A stretch of DNA of 27,014 nt from assembly GCA_032124855.1 (NCBI GenBank), contig JAQBCT010000447.1, positions 1 to 27,014 of the forward strand. The letters are read 5' to 3'. Each line of letters begins with the position of its first letter. Positions within the stretch are counted from its first letter, which is position 1. Under the pieces are notes generated by a model. It made no database searches, had not been told where the DNA came from, and was given only the letters and a program-made list of their open reading frames with translations. The DNA comes from DATJGR01 sp032124855 (GTDB lineage Bacteria > Pseudomonadota > Gammaproteobacteria > Pseudomonadales > Azotimanducaceae). The position numbers and the translations under genes were made by a program. This document shows, piece by piece, positions 16,000 through 23,908 of the stretch.

Positions 16000-16575
16000 T
16001 TGAATTCTGACGAACTCGGTGACGTTGCGCTGGCGGTGCGGCGCCGCAACCGCATTATACTCGTGGGCCTGTTCGCGTTCGCCGTTGTGCCGTTGATCGG
16101 CGCATACGTGCTGTACGAAAATGCACGGGATGGCGATCCCTGGGCAACCACCAACCAAGGCGAACTGCTTACGCCGATTGTGGCGATTGAAAGCTTCGGC
16201 CTGGCACCGGGAGACTCTGCCGTGTCCATGAGTGGCAGCGGCATCTGGTGGATCGCAACAGTGACAGACGGCGGATGCGAGAGCCCGTGCCAGCACGCGC
16301 TGCATCAGTTGCGCCAGCTGCACGTGCTCCTTGGTAAGGATGCCGATCGCGTCAAACGCTCGCTGGTCGTGCTGGGAGACGGCTCGCCGAGCGAGGCACT
16401 CGTGGCCGAATATCCAGAGGTTGCCTGGTTCACCGGGTCGGGTGCAGCGCTGCGCGGCGGTGTGTACATCATCGACCCGCTGGGCAATGTGGTGCTGCGC
16501 TACGCCTACACCGATGCGGGTAAACCGGTGCTCGAGGACATCAAGAAACTGCTGAAGGTATCGCACATTGGTTAA
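16000..16575 (+). CDS. SCO-like membrane-anchored thioredoxin-fold protein with CxxxC (PA0111-like)
   Basis: 191 residues: a short basic N-terminus, one membrane helix (about 19-39, IILVGLFAFAVVPLIGAYVLY) and a periplasmic domain. GIWWIATVTDGGCESPCQHAL places Cys93 and Cys97 in a CxxxC motif at the position of the SCO copper/redox motif. GGVYIIDPLGNVVLRYAY resembles the SCO strand after the third ligand, but the SCO histidine (compare VDHTGNIVVV in the SCO gene of this cluster) is replaced by Leu-Arg. The start is TTG at 16000 with AAGAGG six bases upstream; another TTG at 15994 overlaps the SURF1 stop but sits against that ribosome-binding site. Homologues occupy the same slot in Pseudomonas and are usually called hypothetical. 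A thiol-disulfide role in oxidase copper-site assembly is inferred. Confidence 0.8.
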   Translation: MNSDELGDVALAVRRRNRIILVGLFAFAVVPLIGAYVLYENARDGDPWATTNQGELLTPIVAIESFGLAPGDSAVSMSGSGIWWIATVTDGGCESPCQHALHQLRQLHVLLGKDADRVKRSLVVLGDGSPSEALVAEYPEVAWFTGSGAALRGGVYIIDPLGNVVLRYAYTDAGKPVLEDIKKLLKVSHIG

Positions 16576-17587
16576 CGCCAGCACAGATCCGTTAGCGACG
16601 CCCAACACCAATCGTCGTTGGTTGCAACGCCTCGTCGGGATCGGGGTAGCTCTCGCATTTCTTGTCGTGGTGTTGGGTGCCTACACGCGCCTGGCGGACG
16701 CTGGATTGGGCTGTCCCGATTGGCCTGGATGCTACGGGTTTATGGCGGTTCCGGGGCACGCCGCGGACGTGGCAACGGCGCAGGCACGTTTTCCGGATGC
16801 GACATTCGAGGCGCATAAGGCTTGGCCGGAGATGGTGCATCGCTACTTTGCAGGCACGTTGGGGTTGTTAATTGCCGCCATCGCGGTGTTGGCGATTCGC
16901 AATCGAGTGCCGGGCGCACCATTGCGACTACCGCTGGCGCTCGTTGGGCTGGTGATCCTGCAGGCTGCATTTGGCATGTGGACGGTGACGCTGAAGCTGT
17001 GGCCGCAGGTTGTCACGACGCATCTCCTGGGCGGCTTCGCCACGCTCGCGCTGCTGTGGCTGTTGTGGTTGCGCCTGTTGCCCGTCGGCGCGCTCGAACC
17101 GCGGCTGCGCGCCCACGCGCTGGCCGCGTTCTTCGTGATCGTCGGACAGATCATGTTGGGCGGCTGGACATCATCCAACTACGCTGCGCTGGCGTGTCCT
17201 GACTTCCCGATGTGCCAGGCCCAATGGTGGCCGGCCATGGACTTTGCAGCGGGCTTCAACGTGTCCCAGCACATCGGCCCGAACTATCTCGGCGGCTTGA
17301 TGGACAGTGGCGCGCGCGCCGCCATTCACATCAGTCACCGGCTGGGCGCTGTGCTCGCGCTGCTGGTGATCGGCACGCTGGCGCTGCGCGTGCGCGCCGC
17401 AGGCGCCCATCGTCTCGGGATGGTGTTGCTGGCACTGTTGGGTTGTCAGATCGCGCTGGGTATTGCCAACGTGCTATGGGCGCTGCCGCTCGCGGTCGCG
17501 ACCGCCCACAACGCAACAGGCGCGCTGTTGTTGCTCGCCGTCGTGTCAGTAAACTACCGCGTCTTCCGTTCCGGGAGCAATCTATGA
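16568..17587 (+). CDS. ctaA: Heme A synthase (CtaA/COX15 family)
   Basis: Oxidises the C8 methyl group of heme O to the formyl group of heme A. 339 residues with eight expected membrane helices. Heme-ligand histidines occur in WPEMVHRYFAGTLG, VVTTHLLGG, IHISHRLGAV and ATAHNATGAL. Two loop cysteine pairs are present (GCPDWPGCYG and ACPDFPMCQ), as in COX15-type proteins. The start is TTG at 16568, overlapping the upstream gene by 8 bases, with GAAGG nine bases before it; no ATG or GTG lies nearby in frame ahead of the conserved region. It overlaps ctaB by 4 bases (ATGA), so heme O and heme A synthesis are coupled. Confidence 0.93.
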   Translation: MVNASTDPLATPNTNRRWLQRLVGIGVALAFLVVVLGAYTRLADAGLGCPDWPGCYGFMAVPGHAADVATAQARFPDATFEAHKAWPEMVHRYFAGTLGLLIAAIAVLAIRNRVPGAPLRLPLALVGLVILQAAFGMWTVTLKLWPQVVTTHLLGGFATLALLWLLWLRLLPVGALEPRLRAHALAAFFVIVGQIMLGGWTSSNYAALACPDFPMCQAQWWPAMDFAAGFNVSQHIGPNYLGGLMDSGARAAIHISHRLGAVLALLVIGTLALRVRAAGAHRLGMVLLALLGCQIALGIANVLWALPLAVATAHNATGALLLLAVVSVNYRVFRSGSNL

Positions 17588-18540
17588 CCGAATTGCCCGC
17601 GTCGATCGAACGCCCTGTGTGGCGTGATCTCCTCGAGCTGTGCAAACCGCGCGTGGTTTTGTTGATGTTGTTATGCGCGCTCGTCGGTATGTTTCTGGCC
17701 ACGCCCGGCATGATCCCAATGAACGTGCTTGTGTTCGGCACGCTCGGCATTGCTTTGGTGGCGGCGTCAGCCGCGGTGGTAAATCACATCGCCGATGCGC
17801 AAATCGATGCGCGAATGGCGCGCACGCACAATCGACCCATAGCCACCGGTCGCGTACACATCCGAGAAGGCTTGTTGTTCGCGGCGCTCACGGGTGTCGC
17901 AGGGATGTGGGTACTCTACGCCTTCGTGAATCCTCTCACCGCGTGGCTGAATCTCGCATCCTGGGTTGGCTATGCGCTGATCTACACGCTCTTTCTGAAG
18001 CGGGCCACGCCGCAGAATATCGTCATCGGTGGATTGTTTGGTGCTGCCCCTCCGCTGTTTGGTTGGGCGGCTGTGAGCAACAGCGTCGAGCCCGGCGCGT
18101 TGCTTCTGGTGTTGATCATCTTCGCCTGGACGCCGCCCCACTTCTGGGCGCTGGCCCTTGATCGAAAAGAAGAGTACCGCGACGCCGACGTACCCATGTT
18201 GCCGGTTACGCACGGCGAGGTGTACACGCGCTGGCACATTCTCTTCTATACGTTGATTCTGTTTGCAATCAGCTTGCTGCCCTTCGCCATCGCGATGAGC
18301 GGATTGATCTATCTGACGGCGGCCGCTGGTCTTGGCGCTGGGTTTTTGTACTGGGCCATTGCGATCCTTCGTAACCTCAATCCGCGCGCTCCGATTGAGA
18401 CCTTTCGCTACTCGATCGTCTATTTGATGCTGTTGTTCGTCGCCTTGTTGATTGATCACTACGTTCCCATCGGTGTGCCGAATGCGCAGATGGGTATCGA
18501 GTTACACCTGCTGGCACCACCCGGCGGAGCCGATCTTTGA
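17584..18540 (+). CDS. ctaB: Protoheme IX farnesyltransferase (heme O synthase)
   Basis: Transfers a farnesyl group from farnesyl diphosphate to heme B, giving heme O. 318 residues of the UbiA prenyltransferase family. The first Asp-rich motif is NHIADAQIDARMARTHNRP (Asn67, Asp71, Asp75) and the second DRKEEYRDADVPMLPV. LCKPRVVLLMLL, YTLFLKRATPQNIVIGGLFGA and FAWTPPHFWALAL are further signatures. The ATG at 17584 overlaps the ctaA stop. The frame is open far upstream (to 17212), but that part only mirrors ctaA. The end overlaps the TTG of the SCO gene (TTGA). Confidence 0.96.
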   Translation: MTELPASIERPVWRDLLELCKPRVVLLMLLCALVGMFLATPGMIPMNVLVFGTLGIALVAASAAVVNHIADAQIDARMARTHNRPIATGRVHIREGLLFAALTGVAGMWVLYAFVNPLTAWLNLASWVGYALIYTLFLKRATPQNIVIGGLFGAAPPLFGWAAVSNSVEPGALLLVLIIFAWTPPHFWALALDRKEEYRDADVPMLPVTHGEVYTRWHILFYTLILFAISLLPFAIAMSGLIYLTAAAGLGAGFLYWAIAILRNLNPRAPIETFRYSIVYLMLLFVALLIDHYVPIGVPNAQMGIELHLLAPPGGADL

Positions 18541-19187
18541 ATCGCGGTATCCGCAACACGGTGGTGCTATGTCTCGCATTCGTCGCGCTGGTCCTGGGCG
18601 CGTTGGTATACACGAGCTTGCGCAAGCCCCTGGCCGATGACGCCACGCTTCGCGAACAAGGCACGTTCGTACTACCTGTACCACGCGATATCGCGCCATT
18701 TCAATTGATCGATCATCAGGGCTTCGTATTCGACAATGCTGCGTTGCGTGGGCACTGGTCGCTGCTGTACTTCGGCTTCACTTCCTGCCCGGATGTCTGC
18801 CCCGTGACGCTGTCGGTTCTCGCACAGGTAGAGAAAAAGCTGGCGGAGGCGAATGAAACGGAACTGCTGTCGGGGCTGCGCGTGTATCTCGTCACAGTCG
18901 ATCCCGAACGCGACTCGGGGGAGATGCTCGCATCATACGTTGGCGCGTTTTCACAACAGTTCACTGGGGTAACCGGGTCGCTCGACGAATTGGCCTCATT
19001 GGGTCAGCAGCTCAATGTGGCGTTCATGAAGGTGCCGGCGGCGGATGGTGGCTACTCAGTGGACCATACGGGCAACATTGTCGTGGTCAATCCGCAAGGC
19101 CACTATCACGCGTTCATGAAGCAACCGCACGACCCCGACCGCATCGTTCTGGCATATCGATCGATCGCCAGTTCGGGGTCGGAGTAA
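18537..19187 (+). CDS. SCO1/SenC family copper protein
   Basis: Binds copper in the periplasm and serves the CuA site of subunit II, or reduces its cysteines. 216 residues: an N-terminal membrane anchor (about 7-24) and a thioredoxin-like domain. The copper site is complete: Cys84 and Cys88 in FTSCPDVCPVTL, and His177 in SVDHTGNIVVV. LLYFGFTSCP and VTVDPERDSGEML are family signatures. The start is TTG at 18537 overlapping the ctaB stop by 4 bases; no better start exists before the membrane anchor. It is the last gene of the cox assembly unit and is convergent with the kinase gene, 24 bp away. Confidence 0.93.
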   Translation: MNRGIRNTVVLCLAFVALVLGALVYTSLRKPLADDATLREQGTFVLPVPRDIAPFQLIDHQGFVFDNAALRGHWSLLYFGFTSCPDVCPVTLSVLAQVEKKLAEANETELLSGLRVYLVTVDPERDSGEMLASYVGAFSQQFTGVTGSLDELASLGQQLNVAFMKVPAADGGYSVDHTGNIVVVNPQGHYHAFMKQPHDPDRIVLAYRSIASSGSE

Positions 19188-19202
19188 CGCTAATCCGACC
19201 CC
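19175..19202. terminator. 9-bp hairpin across the end of the SCO gene
   Basis: GGGGTCGGA (19175-19183) pairs perfectly with TCCGACCCC (19194-19202), with a 10-nt loop that contains the SCO stop codon. It lies between convergent genes and has no T-run. Probably a transcription end or mRNA 3' end structure (inference). Confidence 0.5.
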
Positions 19203-19211
19203 CGTCTGCGC

Positions 19212-20189
19212 TCAATCGAGCAAGCGCGGGTCCAGATAGAAGAAGCAGGCGAGGTGTCGCTCGACAATCCGCTGGAACTCCTTCGGGTTCTTGATACGAA
19301 CTACCGCACCAGATTCCCGGCGTAGTGCAACCGTCAGCCGCGACAACCAGAAGGCCGTCGACGCATACAGTGCGAATGCCGGGAAGTACCATATTTCGGC
19401 GCCGCACAACGGACGAATCGCGTGATACGAGCGAAGCAATGCAAGCGTTCGATCCGGATCCAGCATACCGCTGCTATCGTTGCACCAGTCGTTGGCGGCA
19501 ACGGCAAGATCATAAATCCAGTAGTTCGCTGCCGCGTGATGAAAATCCAATACGCCAGTCAGGCCGCGCTCGGTGAAGAGTACGTTGTCGCGAAACAGAT
19601 CACCGTGGATCACGCCGCGCGGCAGTTCCTTGACATCCATCCGCCGAAGCATCGACCCGATGCTTTCGACCGCATCGCGTGCGAGTCGAAAGTCGAGATA
19701 CGAGACGTGCCCGCGGATGGACTCCACCTGGTGCGCCAGCCAAGCCTCGTGGCGCGGATATGCGTGAGCTGACGTCGTAAGCGACGCTGTGACTTTATGA
19801 AACCGGGCAAGGAATCGGCCAACGGATTCGCATTGTCGCACCGTCGGGTTCAAAACGTGTCGTCCCATCAGGCGCGGCGCCACAATCGTTGGTTTGCCGT
19901 TGATCTGATCGCTGGTGGCGCCATGGCGATTGCGGATGATCGGTGCGACGGGCAAGCCAGCCGCGTCGCATGCGTCGAGCAGCGGCACGAGCAGCGGGCC
20001 CGAATTCGCTGGCTGCTCGAGCAGCGTCACAACCACTTCGTGCGGCCCCAGACTGGACGTGAGGCGTACGAAGTAGTTCGAATTCTCGATGCCGTGAGAC
20101 GCGGGCCAATAGCTCTCGAGACCCTCAAGCCCGTACTTTGACAACAGCACGGCGAGGTCGGATTCGAGCAGCGGTGTGATCGCTGCCAT
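19212..20189 (-). CDS. Homoserine kinase type II (ThrB-like, APH fold)
   Basis: 325 residues of the aminoglycoside phosphotransferase/choline kinase fold. The order of motifs follows ThrB of Pseudomonas: MAAITPLLESDLAVLLSKY, GIENSNYFVRL (nucleotide loop), LVPLLDACDAAGLPVAP, the catalytic loop VIHGDLFRDNVLF, and GVLDFHHA with YDLAVAANDWC (metal Asp). It would phosphorylate homoserine on the way to threonine; SrkA-type protein kinases share the fold, so substrate is moderately certain. The start is the ATG at 20187-20189, one base past the upstream stop (TGATATG); a longer start at 20204 would run into that gene. A thrB-type gene beside a DUF2782 gene and polA is conserved in Pseudomonas (PA5495-PA5493). 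Confidence 0.85.
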   Translation of the reverse strand: MAAITPLLESDLAVLLSKYGLEGLESYWPASHGIENSNYFVRLTSSLGPHEVVVTLLEQPANSGPLLVPLLDACDAAGLPVAPIIRNRHGATSDQINGKPTIVAPRLMGRHVLNPTVRQCESVGRFLARFHKVTASLTTSAHAYPRHEAWLAHQVESIRGHVSYLDFRLARDAVESIGSMLRRMDVKELPRGVIHGDLFRDNVLFTERGLTGVLDFHHAAANYWIYDLAVAANDWCNDSSGMLDPDRTLALLRSYHAIRPLCGAEIWYFPAFALYASTAFWLSRLTVALRRESGAVVRIKNPKEFQRIVERHLACFFYLDPRLLD

Positions 20190-20190
20190 A

Positions 20191-20487
20191 TCAGAATTCA
20201 ACAATTGTCCAACGCGGAATCAACATATCGGCAGCTTCGAGGTCGCCGAAGCCGCGCGTGTCGTCGCGTGGAACGAGATAGTACGGTCTGCCATATTTTG
20301 GGACGATCTTGATCATCCGCAGTTGTCCCGCCTGGCGATATTCATAGGCAGTGCGCTCTTCGCCCAGCACGATGGTGACATCGGGACCGCGCACTTCAGT
20401 TTCGCGTGCCGCCGCAGTTGTGTTCGACAGCGCGCCGGCAAGCAGGAATGCGGCTGACAAGCGAATGAGGAACCGGCTACTGGCCAC
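20191..20487 (-). CDS. Exported DUF2782 family protein
   Basis: About 98 residues from a GTG at 20485-20487: a signal peptide (ASSRFLIRLSAAFLLAGA, cleavage near TAAA) and a small periplasmic domain with PDVTIVLGEERTAYEYRQAG, IKIVPKYGRPYYLV and the C-terminal DMLIPRWTIVEF. These match DUF2782 proteins such as Pseudomonas PA5494. An ATG at 20535 would add 16 residues in front of the signal peptide and bring the start to within 3 bp of the polA ATG, which is less likely. The stop is next to the kinase start, so the two form an operon. Function unknown. Confidence 0.8.
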   Translation of the reverse strand: MASSRFLIRLSAAFLLAGALSNTTAAARETEVRGPDVTIVLGEERTAYEYRQAGQLRMIKIVPKYGRPYYLVPRDDTRGFGDLEAADMLIPRWTIVEF

Positions 20488-20538
20488 TGGAATTGGGTGC
20501 TGTGTTAGAGTCGCGGCGAAGCCATCTTGACTCAATTC

Positions 20539-23244
20539 ATGAGCAACGACAAACCCTTAGTGCTCGTCGACGGGTCGTCGTATTTGTTTCGCGCATACCA
20601 CGCACTGCCTCCCCTGACGACAACATCCGGACATCCAACGGGCGCCATCAAGGGTGTCATTGCGATGCTCAAGCGGCTAGCCAAAGACTACGCAGGCAGC
20701 CCGATTGCCGTTGTGTTCGACGCGAAGGGCAAAACGTTTCGCAACGATCTGTATCCAGCGTACAAGGCCAACCGGCCGCCGCTGCCGGATGATCTGCGCC
20801 AACAGATTGCGCCGACCCACGACATCATTCGCGCACTCGGTTTGCCACTATTGATTGTCGATGACGTCGAGGCAGACGACGTGATCGGGACGCTGGCCAC
20901 CGAAGCGACGCACAAGAAACGCGACGTAGTGATCTCGACTTCCGACAAGGATATTGCTCAGTTGGTCAGTGATCATGTCACGCTGGTCAACACCATGACG
21001 GATACGCGTCTCGACCGCGCAGGCGTCATCGACAAATTCGGTGTGCCACCGGAATTGATCGTGGACTATCTGGCGTTGATGGGCGACGCCTCCGACAACA
21101 TCCCGGGTGTTGCGAATGTCGGACCCAAGACCGCGGCGAAATGGCTCGCGCAGTACGGGACGCTCGACGGCGTGGTGCGTCACGCGGCGGACGTATCCGG
21201 GAAGGTCGGCAACAACCTTCGTGATGCTCTCGCGACGCTTCCGCTGTCGAGGCAGCTCGCCACCATCAAATGCGATGTGAAACTGGACGTAGGGATCGAA
21301 GCGCTCAGCGTGTCACCGCCGGATGCCGCACAGTTGCGCGCGCTGTACGCAACGTATGAGTTTCGCACGTGGCTCGACGAGCTGGATGATGGCAGCAGCG
21401 CGCCGGCGCACACCGTTGCGGTGCCAACCGCGTCGCAAGCCAGCTACGAAGCAATCGTTGACTGGCCGTCCTTCGATACCTGGATCGCGAGGATCCAAGC
21501 CAAACGCATCTTCGCCTTCGATACGGAGACCACCAGTCTCAACTATATGCAGGCCGAGCTCGTCGGCGTGTCATTTGCCGTTGAAGCGGGTCACGCAGCC
21601 TATGTGCCGCTCGGCCATGACTATCCCGGCGCGCCGGACCAGCTGCCACGCGCGGAGGTGTTGGCTCGATTGAAACCGCTTCTGGAAGATTCGACGCTGA
21701 CGAAGATCGGCCAGAACCTGAAGTACGACAAGAACGTGCTCGCCTCGTATGCCATCGATCTGCGCGGTATCGGCTTCGATACGATGCTCGAGAGCTATGT
21801 TCTCGACAGCGTCGGGTCGCGCCACAACATGGACGATCTGGCGCAGCGCCATCTGGGCGTAAAGACCATCAGCTTCGAAGAAGTGGCGGGCAAGGGCGCC
21901 AAGCAACTGACCTTCAATCAGGTGGCCGTCGATCAGGCCACGCAGTACGCCGCGGAGGACGCAGACATCACGTTGCGCCTGCACGAGGCGCTCCTGCCGA
22001 AACTGGCACCGACACCGCGCCTGATGTCTGTATTCGAAGAGATCGAGATGCCGCTGGTAGGCGTGCTCTCGCGAATCGAACGTACGGGTGCGCTGGTGGA
22101 TGGCGCGCTATTGCGCGCGCAGAGCGCGGAGCTAACGCAACGCATAACGGAACTCGCCAACGAGGCATTCGAGCTTGCGGGTGAAGCGTTCAACCTCGAT
22201 TCGCCAAAGCAGCTGCAGGCCATCCTGTACAACAAGCTCGGCCTGCCGGCGTCGAAGAAGACGCCCGGCGGTCAGCCGTCCACCGCGGAGCCGGTATTGG
22301 CCGAACTGGCGTTGGACTACCCGCTGCCGCGCGTCATCATGGATTACCGCAGCTTGAATAAGTTGAAGTCCACTTACACCGACAAGTTGCCGCAACAGAT
22401 CAATCCCGACACGCATCGCATTCATACGTCGTACCACCAGGCCGTCGCCGCGACGGGACGATTGTCGTCGTCGGATCCCAATCTGCAGAACATCCCCGTG
22501 CGCACGGCTGAAGGGCGGCGTATTCGCCAGGCATTCATCGCGCCGCCCGGCCGCGTTCTTGTCGCCGCCGACTATTCCCAGATTGAGTTGCGGATCATGG
22601 CGCATCTGTCGGGAGACGCTGGATTGAGGCGCGCGTTCGACAACGGTCTCGATGTGCATCGCGCCACCGCGGCAGAGGTATTCGGCGTGGATCTGGACGG
22701 CGTCAGTGCGGAGCAGCGGCGCAGCGCCAAGGCGATCAACTTCGGGCTCATCTATGGCATGTCAGCGTTTGGACTCGCGCGACAGCTGCGTGTCAGTCGC
22801 GGTGTTGCATCGCAATACATCGAGACGTACTTTGCGCGCTACCCGGCGGTGCGGGAATACATGGATCGAATTCGCGCGCAGGCGGCGCAAGACGGCTTCG
22901 TGGAAACGGTATTTGGTCGTAGGTTGTATCTGCCGGAGATCAATGCGAAGAACGGCATGCGACGACAGGCCGCCGAGCGCACCGCGATCAACGCGCCCAT
23001 GCAGGGCACCGCCGCAGATATCATCAAGCGGGCGATGATTGCCGTGGATGATTGGTTGCGTGGCGCGCCACTGGTTGCTGCGATGATCATGCAGGTGCAC
23101 GACGAGCTGGTGTTCGAAGTCGACGCCGGCGATGTCGCCGCGTTGGCAGAGGGTGTGGTCACGCGCATGCAGAGTGCAGCGGATCTGGATGTTCCGCTCG
23201 TGGTGGATGTGGGGCAGGGACTCAACTGGGATGAGGCGCACTGA
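20539..23244 (+). CDS. polA: DNA polymerase I
   Basis: Repairs gaps and removes RNA primers. 901 residues with all three domains intact. The N-terminal 5'-3' nuclease has LVDGSSYLFRAYHAL, VVFDAKGKTFR, DDVEADDVIGTLA and MGDASDNIPGV. The 3'-5' exonuclease keeps its acidic residues: Asp328 and Glu330 (FDTETTSL), Asp397 (NLKYDKN), and Tyr470 with Asp474 (YAAEDAD), so proofreading is expected. The polymerase has motif A DYSQIELRIMAHLSGD (Asp678), motif B RRSAKAINFGLIYG with Phe at the nucleotide-selecting site, and motif C VHDELVFEV (Asp855, Glu856). The ATG at 20539 was preferred over a TTG at 20527. Its 3' end overlaps the convergent engB by 23 bases. Confidence 0.97.
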   Translation: MSNDKPLVLVDGSSYLFRAYHALPPLTTTSGHPTGAIKGVIAMLKRLAKDYAGSPIAVVFDAKGKTFRNDLYPAYKANRPPLPDDLRQQIAPTHDIIRALGLPLLIVDDVEADDVIGTLATEATHKKRDVVISTSDKDIAQLVSDHVTLVNTMTDTRLDRAGVIDKFGVPPELIVDYLALMGDASDNIPGVANVGPKTAAKWLAQYGTLDGVVRHAADVSGKVGNNLRDALATLPLSRQLATIKCDVKLDVGIEALSVSPPDAAQLRALYATYEFRTWLDELDDGSSAPAHTVAVPTASQASYEAIVDWPSFDTWIARIQAKRIFAFDTETTSLNYMQAELVGVSFAVEAGHAAYVPLGHDYPGAPDQLPRAEVLARLKPLLEDSTLTKIGQNLKYDKNVLASYAIDLRGIGFDTMLESYVLDSVGSRHNMDDLAQRHLGVKTISFEEVAGKGAKQLTFNQVAVDQATQYAAEDADITLRLHEALLPKLAPTPRLMSVFEEIEMPLVGVLSRIERTGALVDGALLRAQSAELTQRITELANEAFELAGEAFNLDSPKQLQAILYNKLGLPASKKTPGGQPSTAEPVLAELALDYPLPRVIMDYRSLNKLKSTYTDKLPQQINPDTHRIHTSYHQAVAATGRLSSSDPNLQNIPVRTAEGRRIRQAFIAPPGRVLVAADYSQIELRIMAHLSGDAGLRRAFDNGLDVHRATAAEVFGVDLDGVSAEQRRSAKAINFGLIYGMSAFGLARQLRVSRGVASQYIETYFARYPAVREYMDRIRAQAAQDGFVETVFGRRLYLPEINAKNGMRRQAAERTAINAPMQGTAADIIKRAMIAVDDWLRGAPLVAAMIMQVHDELVFEVDAGDVAALAEGVVTRMQSAADLDVPLVVDVGQGLNWDEAH

Positions 23245-23851
23245 CCTCGTCGGCCGCAGGCGTCAACCAGGCACTCAATAGCTCGATTGCCTCCTCGCGC
23301 CCTGCCCCGGTGCGTGCCGAAAACAGCTGCGTTGAAAATATCCCTGCATCGAGCCGCTTGCGCGCGCTGCGCAGCGCTTCGACGCAAGCGCCGTGACGCA
23401 GCTTGTCGGCTTTGTTGAGCAGTACATGCATCCGAAGGTCGGCTTGCAGTGCCCAATTGACCATCATCTCGTCGAACGCTTCGAAGGGATGGCGGATATC
23501 CATGACCAGGACCACACCAACGAGCGCTTCGCGGCGCGCCAGGTAATCTTCGACGTGATCCCGCCAGACGTTCTTTTGGCTCTTGGCCACCCGCGCGTAG
23601 CCGTAGCCGGGCAGGTCCACCAGCCGGCCACCCAGATTCGTGGCAAAGAAGTTCAGCAATTGAGTCCGTCCCGGCGTCTTGCTGGTGCGAGCCAACTGAC
23701 TGTTGCCCGTGAGCTGATTGATCACGCTGGATTTGCCGGCGTTGGACCGACCCGCGATGGCAACCTCCGGTGCGCCGGCCGCCGGACAGTCCCTTAGTGT
23801 CGGCGCGCTGATGAGAAAGTGCGCGTTGATGCGGTCGGGCGTGCCTGCCAT
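23222..23851 (-). CDS. engB: Ribosome biogenesis GTPase EngB/YihA
   Basis: A small TRAFAC GTPase needed for 50S subunit assembly and usually essential. 209 residues. G motifs in order: G1 AGRSNAGKSS, G2 in TSKTPGRTQLLNFF, G3 VDLPGYGYARV, G4 LNKADKL, and the G5 Ser-Ala in LFSARTGAG. The ATG at 23849-23851 gives MAGTPDRINAHFLISAPTLRDCP, matching the family N-terminus; a GTG six bases upstream is an alternative. It is convergent with polA (23-bp overlap) and divergent from the cytochrome c4 gene, the arrangement also seen in Pseudomonas (polA, yihA, cc4). Confidence 0.94.
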   Translation of the reverse strand: MAGTPDRINAHFLISAPTLRDCPAAGAPEVAIAGRSNAGKSSVINQLTGNSQLARTSKTPGRTQLLNFFATNLGGRLVDLPGYGYARVAKSQKNVWRDHVEDYLARREALVGVVLVMDIRHPFEAFDEMMVNWALQADLRMHVLLNKADKLRHGACVEALRSARKRLDAGIFSTQLFSARTGAGREEAIELLSAWLTPAADEVSAPHPS

Positions 23852-23867
23852 TCCATTCACAGTGGTA

Positions 23868-23873
23868 TATAAT
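23868..23873 (+). promoter_or_regulatory. Possible -10 element for the cytochrome c4 gene
   Basis: A perfect TATAAT within TATATAAT lies 35 bp ahead of the cytochrome c4 ATG in the 57-bp divergent gap with engB. A matching -35 box at the usual spacing is poor, so this is tentative. Confidence 0.35.
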
Positions 23874-23908
23874 CCGCGCGCTTCAGCGAGCCTAAGTCTA
23901 ACAAAGCC

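Noticed and set aside
17212..17583. N-terminal extension of the ctaB frame by 124 residues
   Set aside because: This stretch is the ctaA coding region read in another frame; the heme O synthase family begins near the ATG at 17584.
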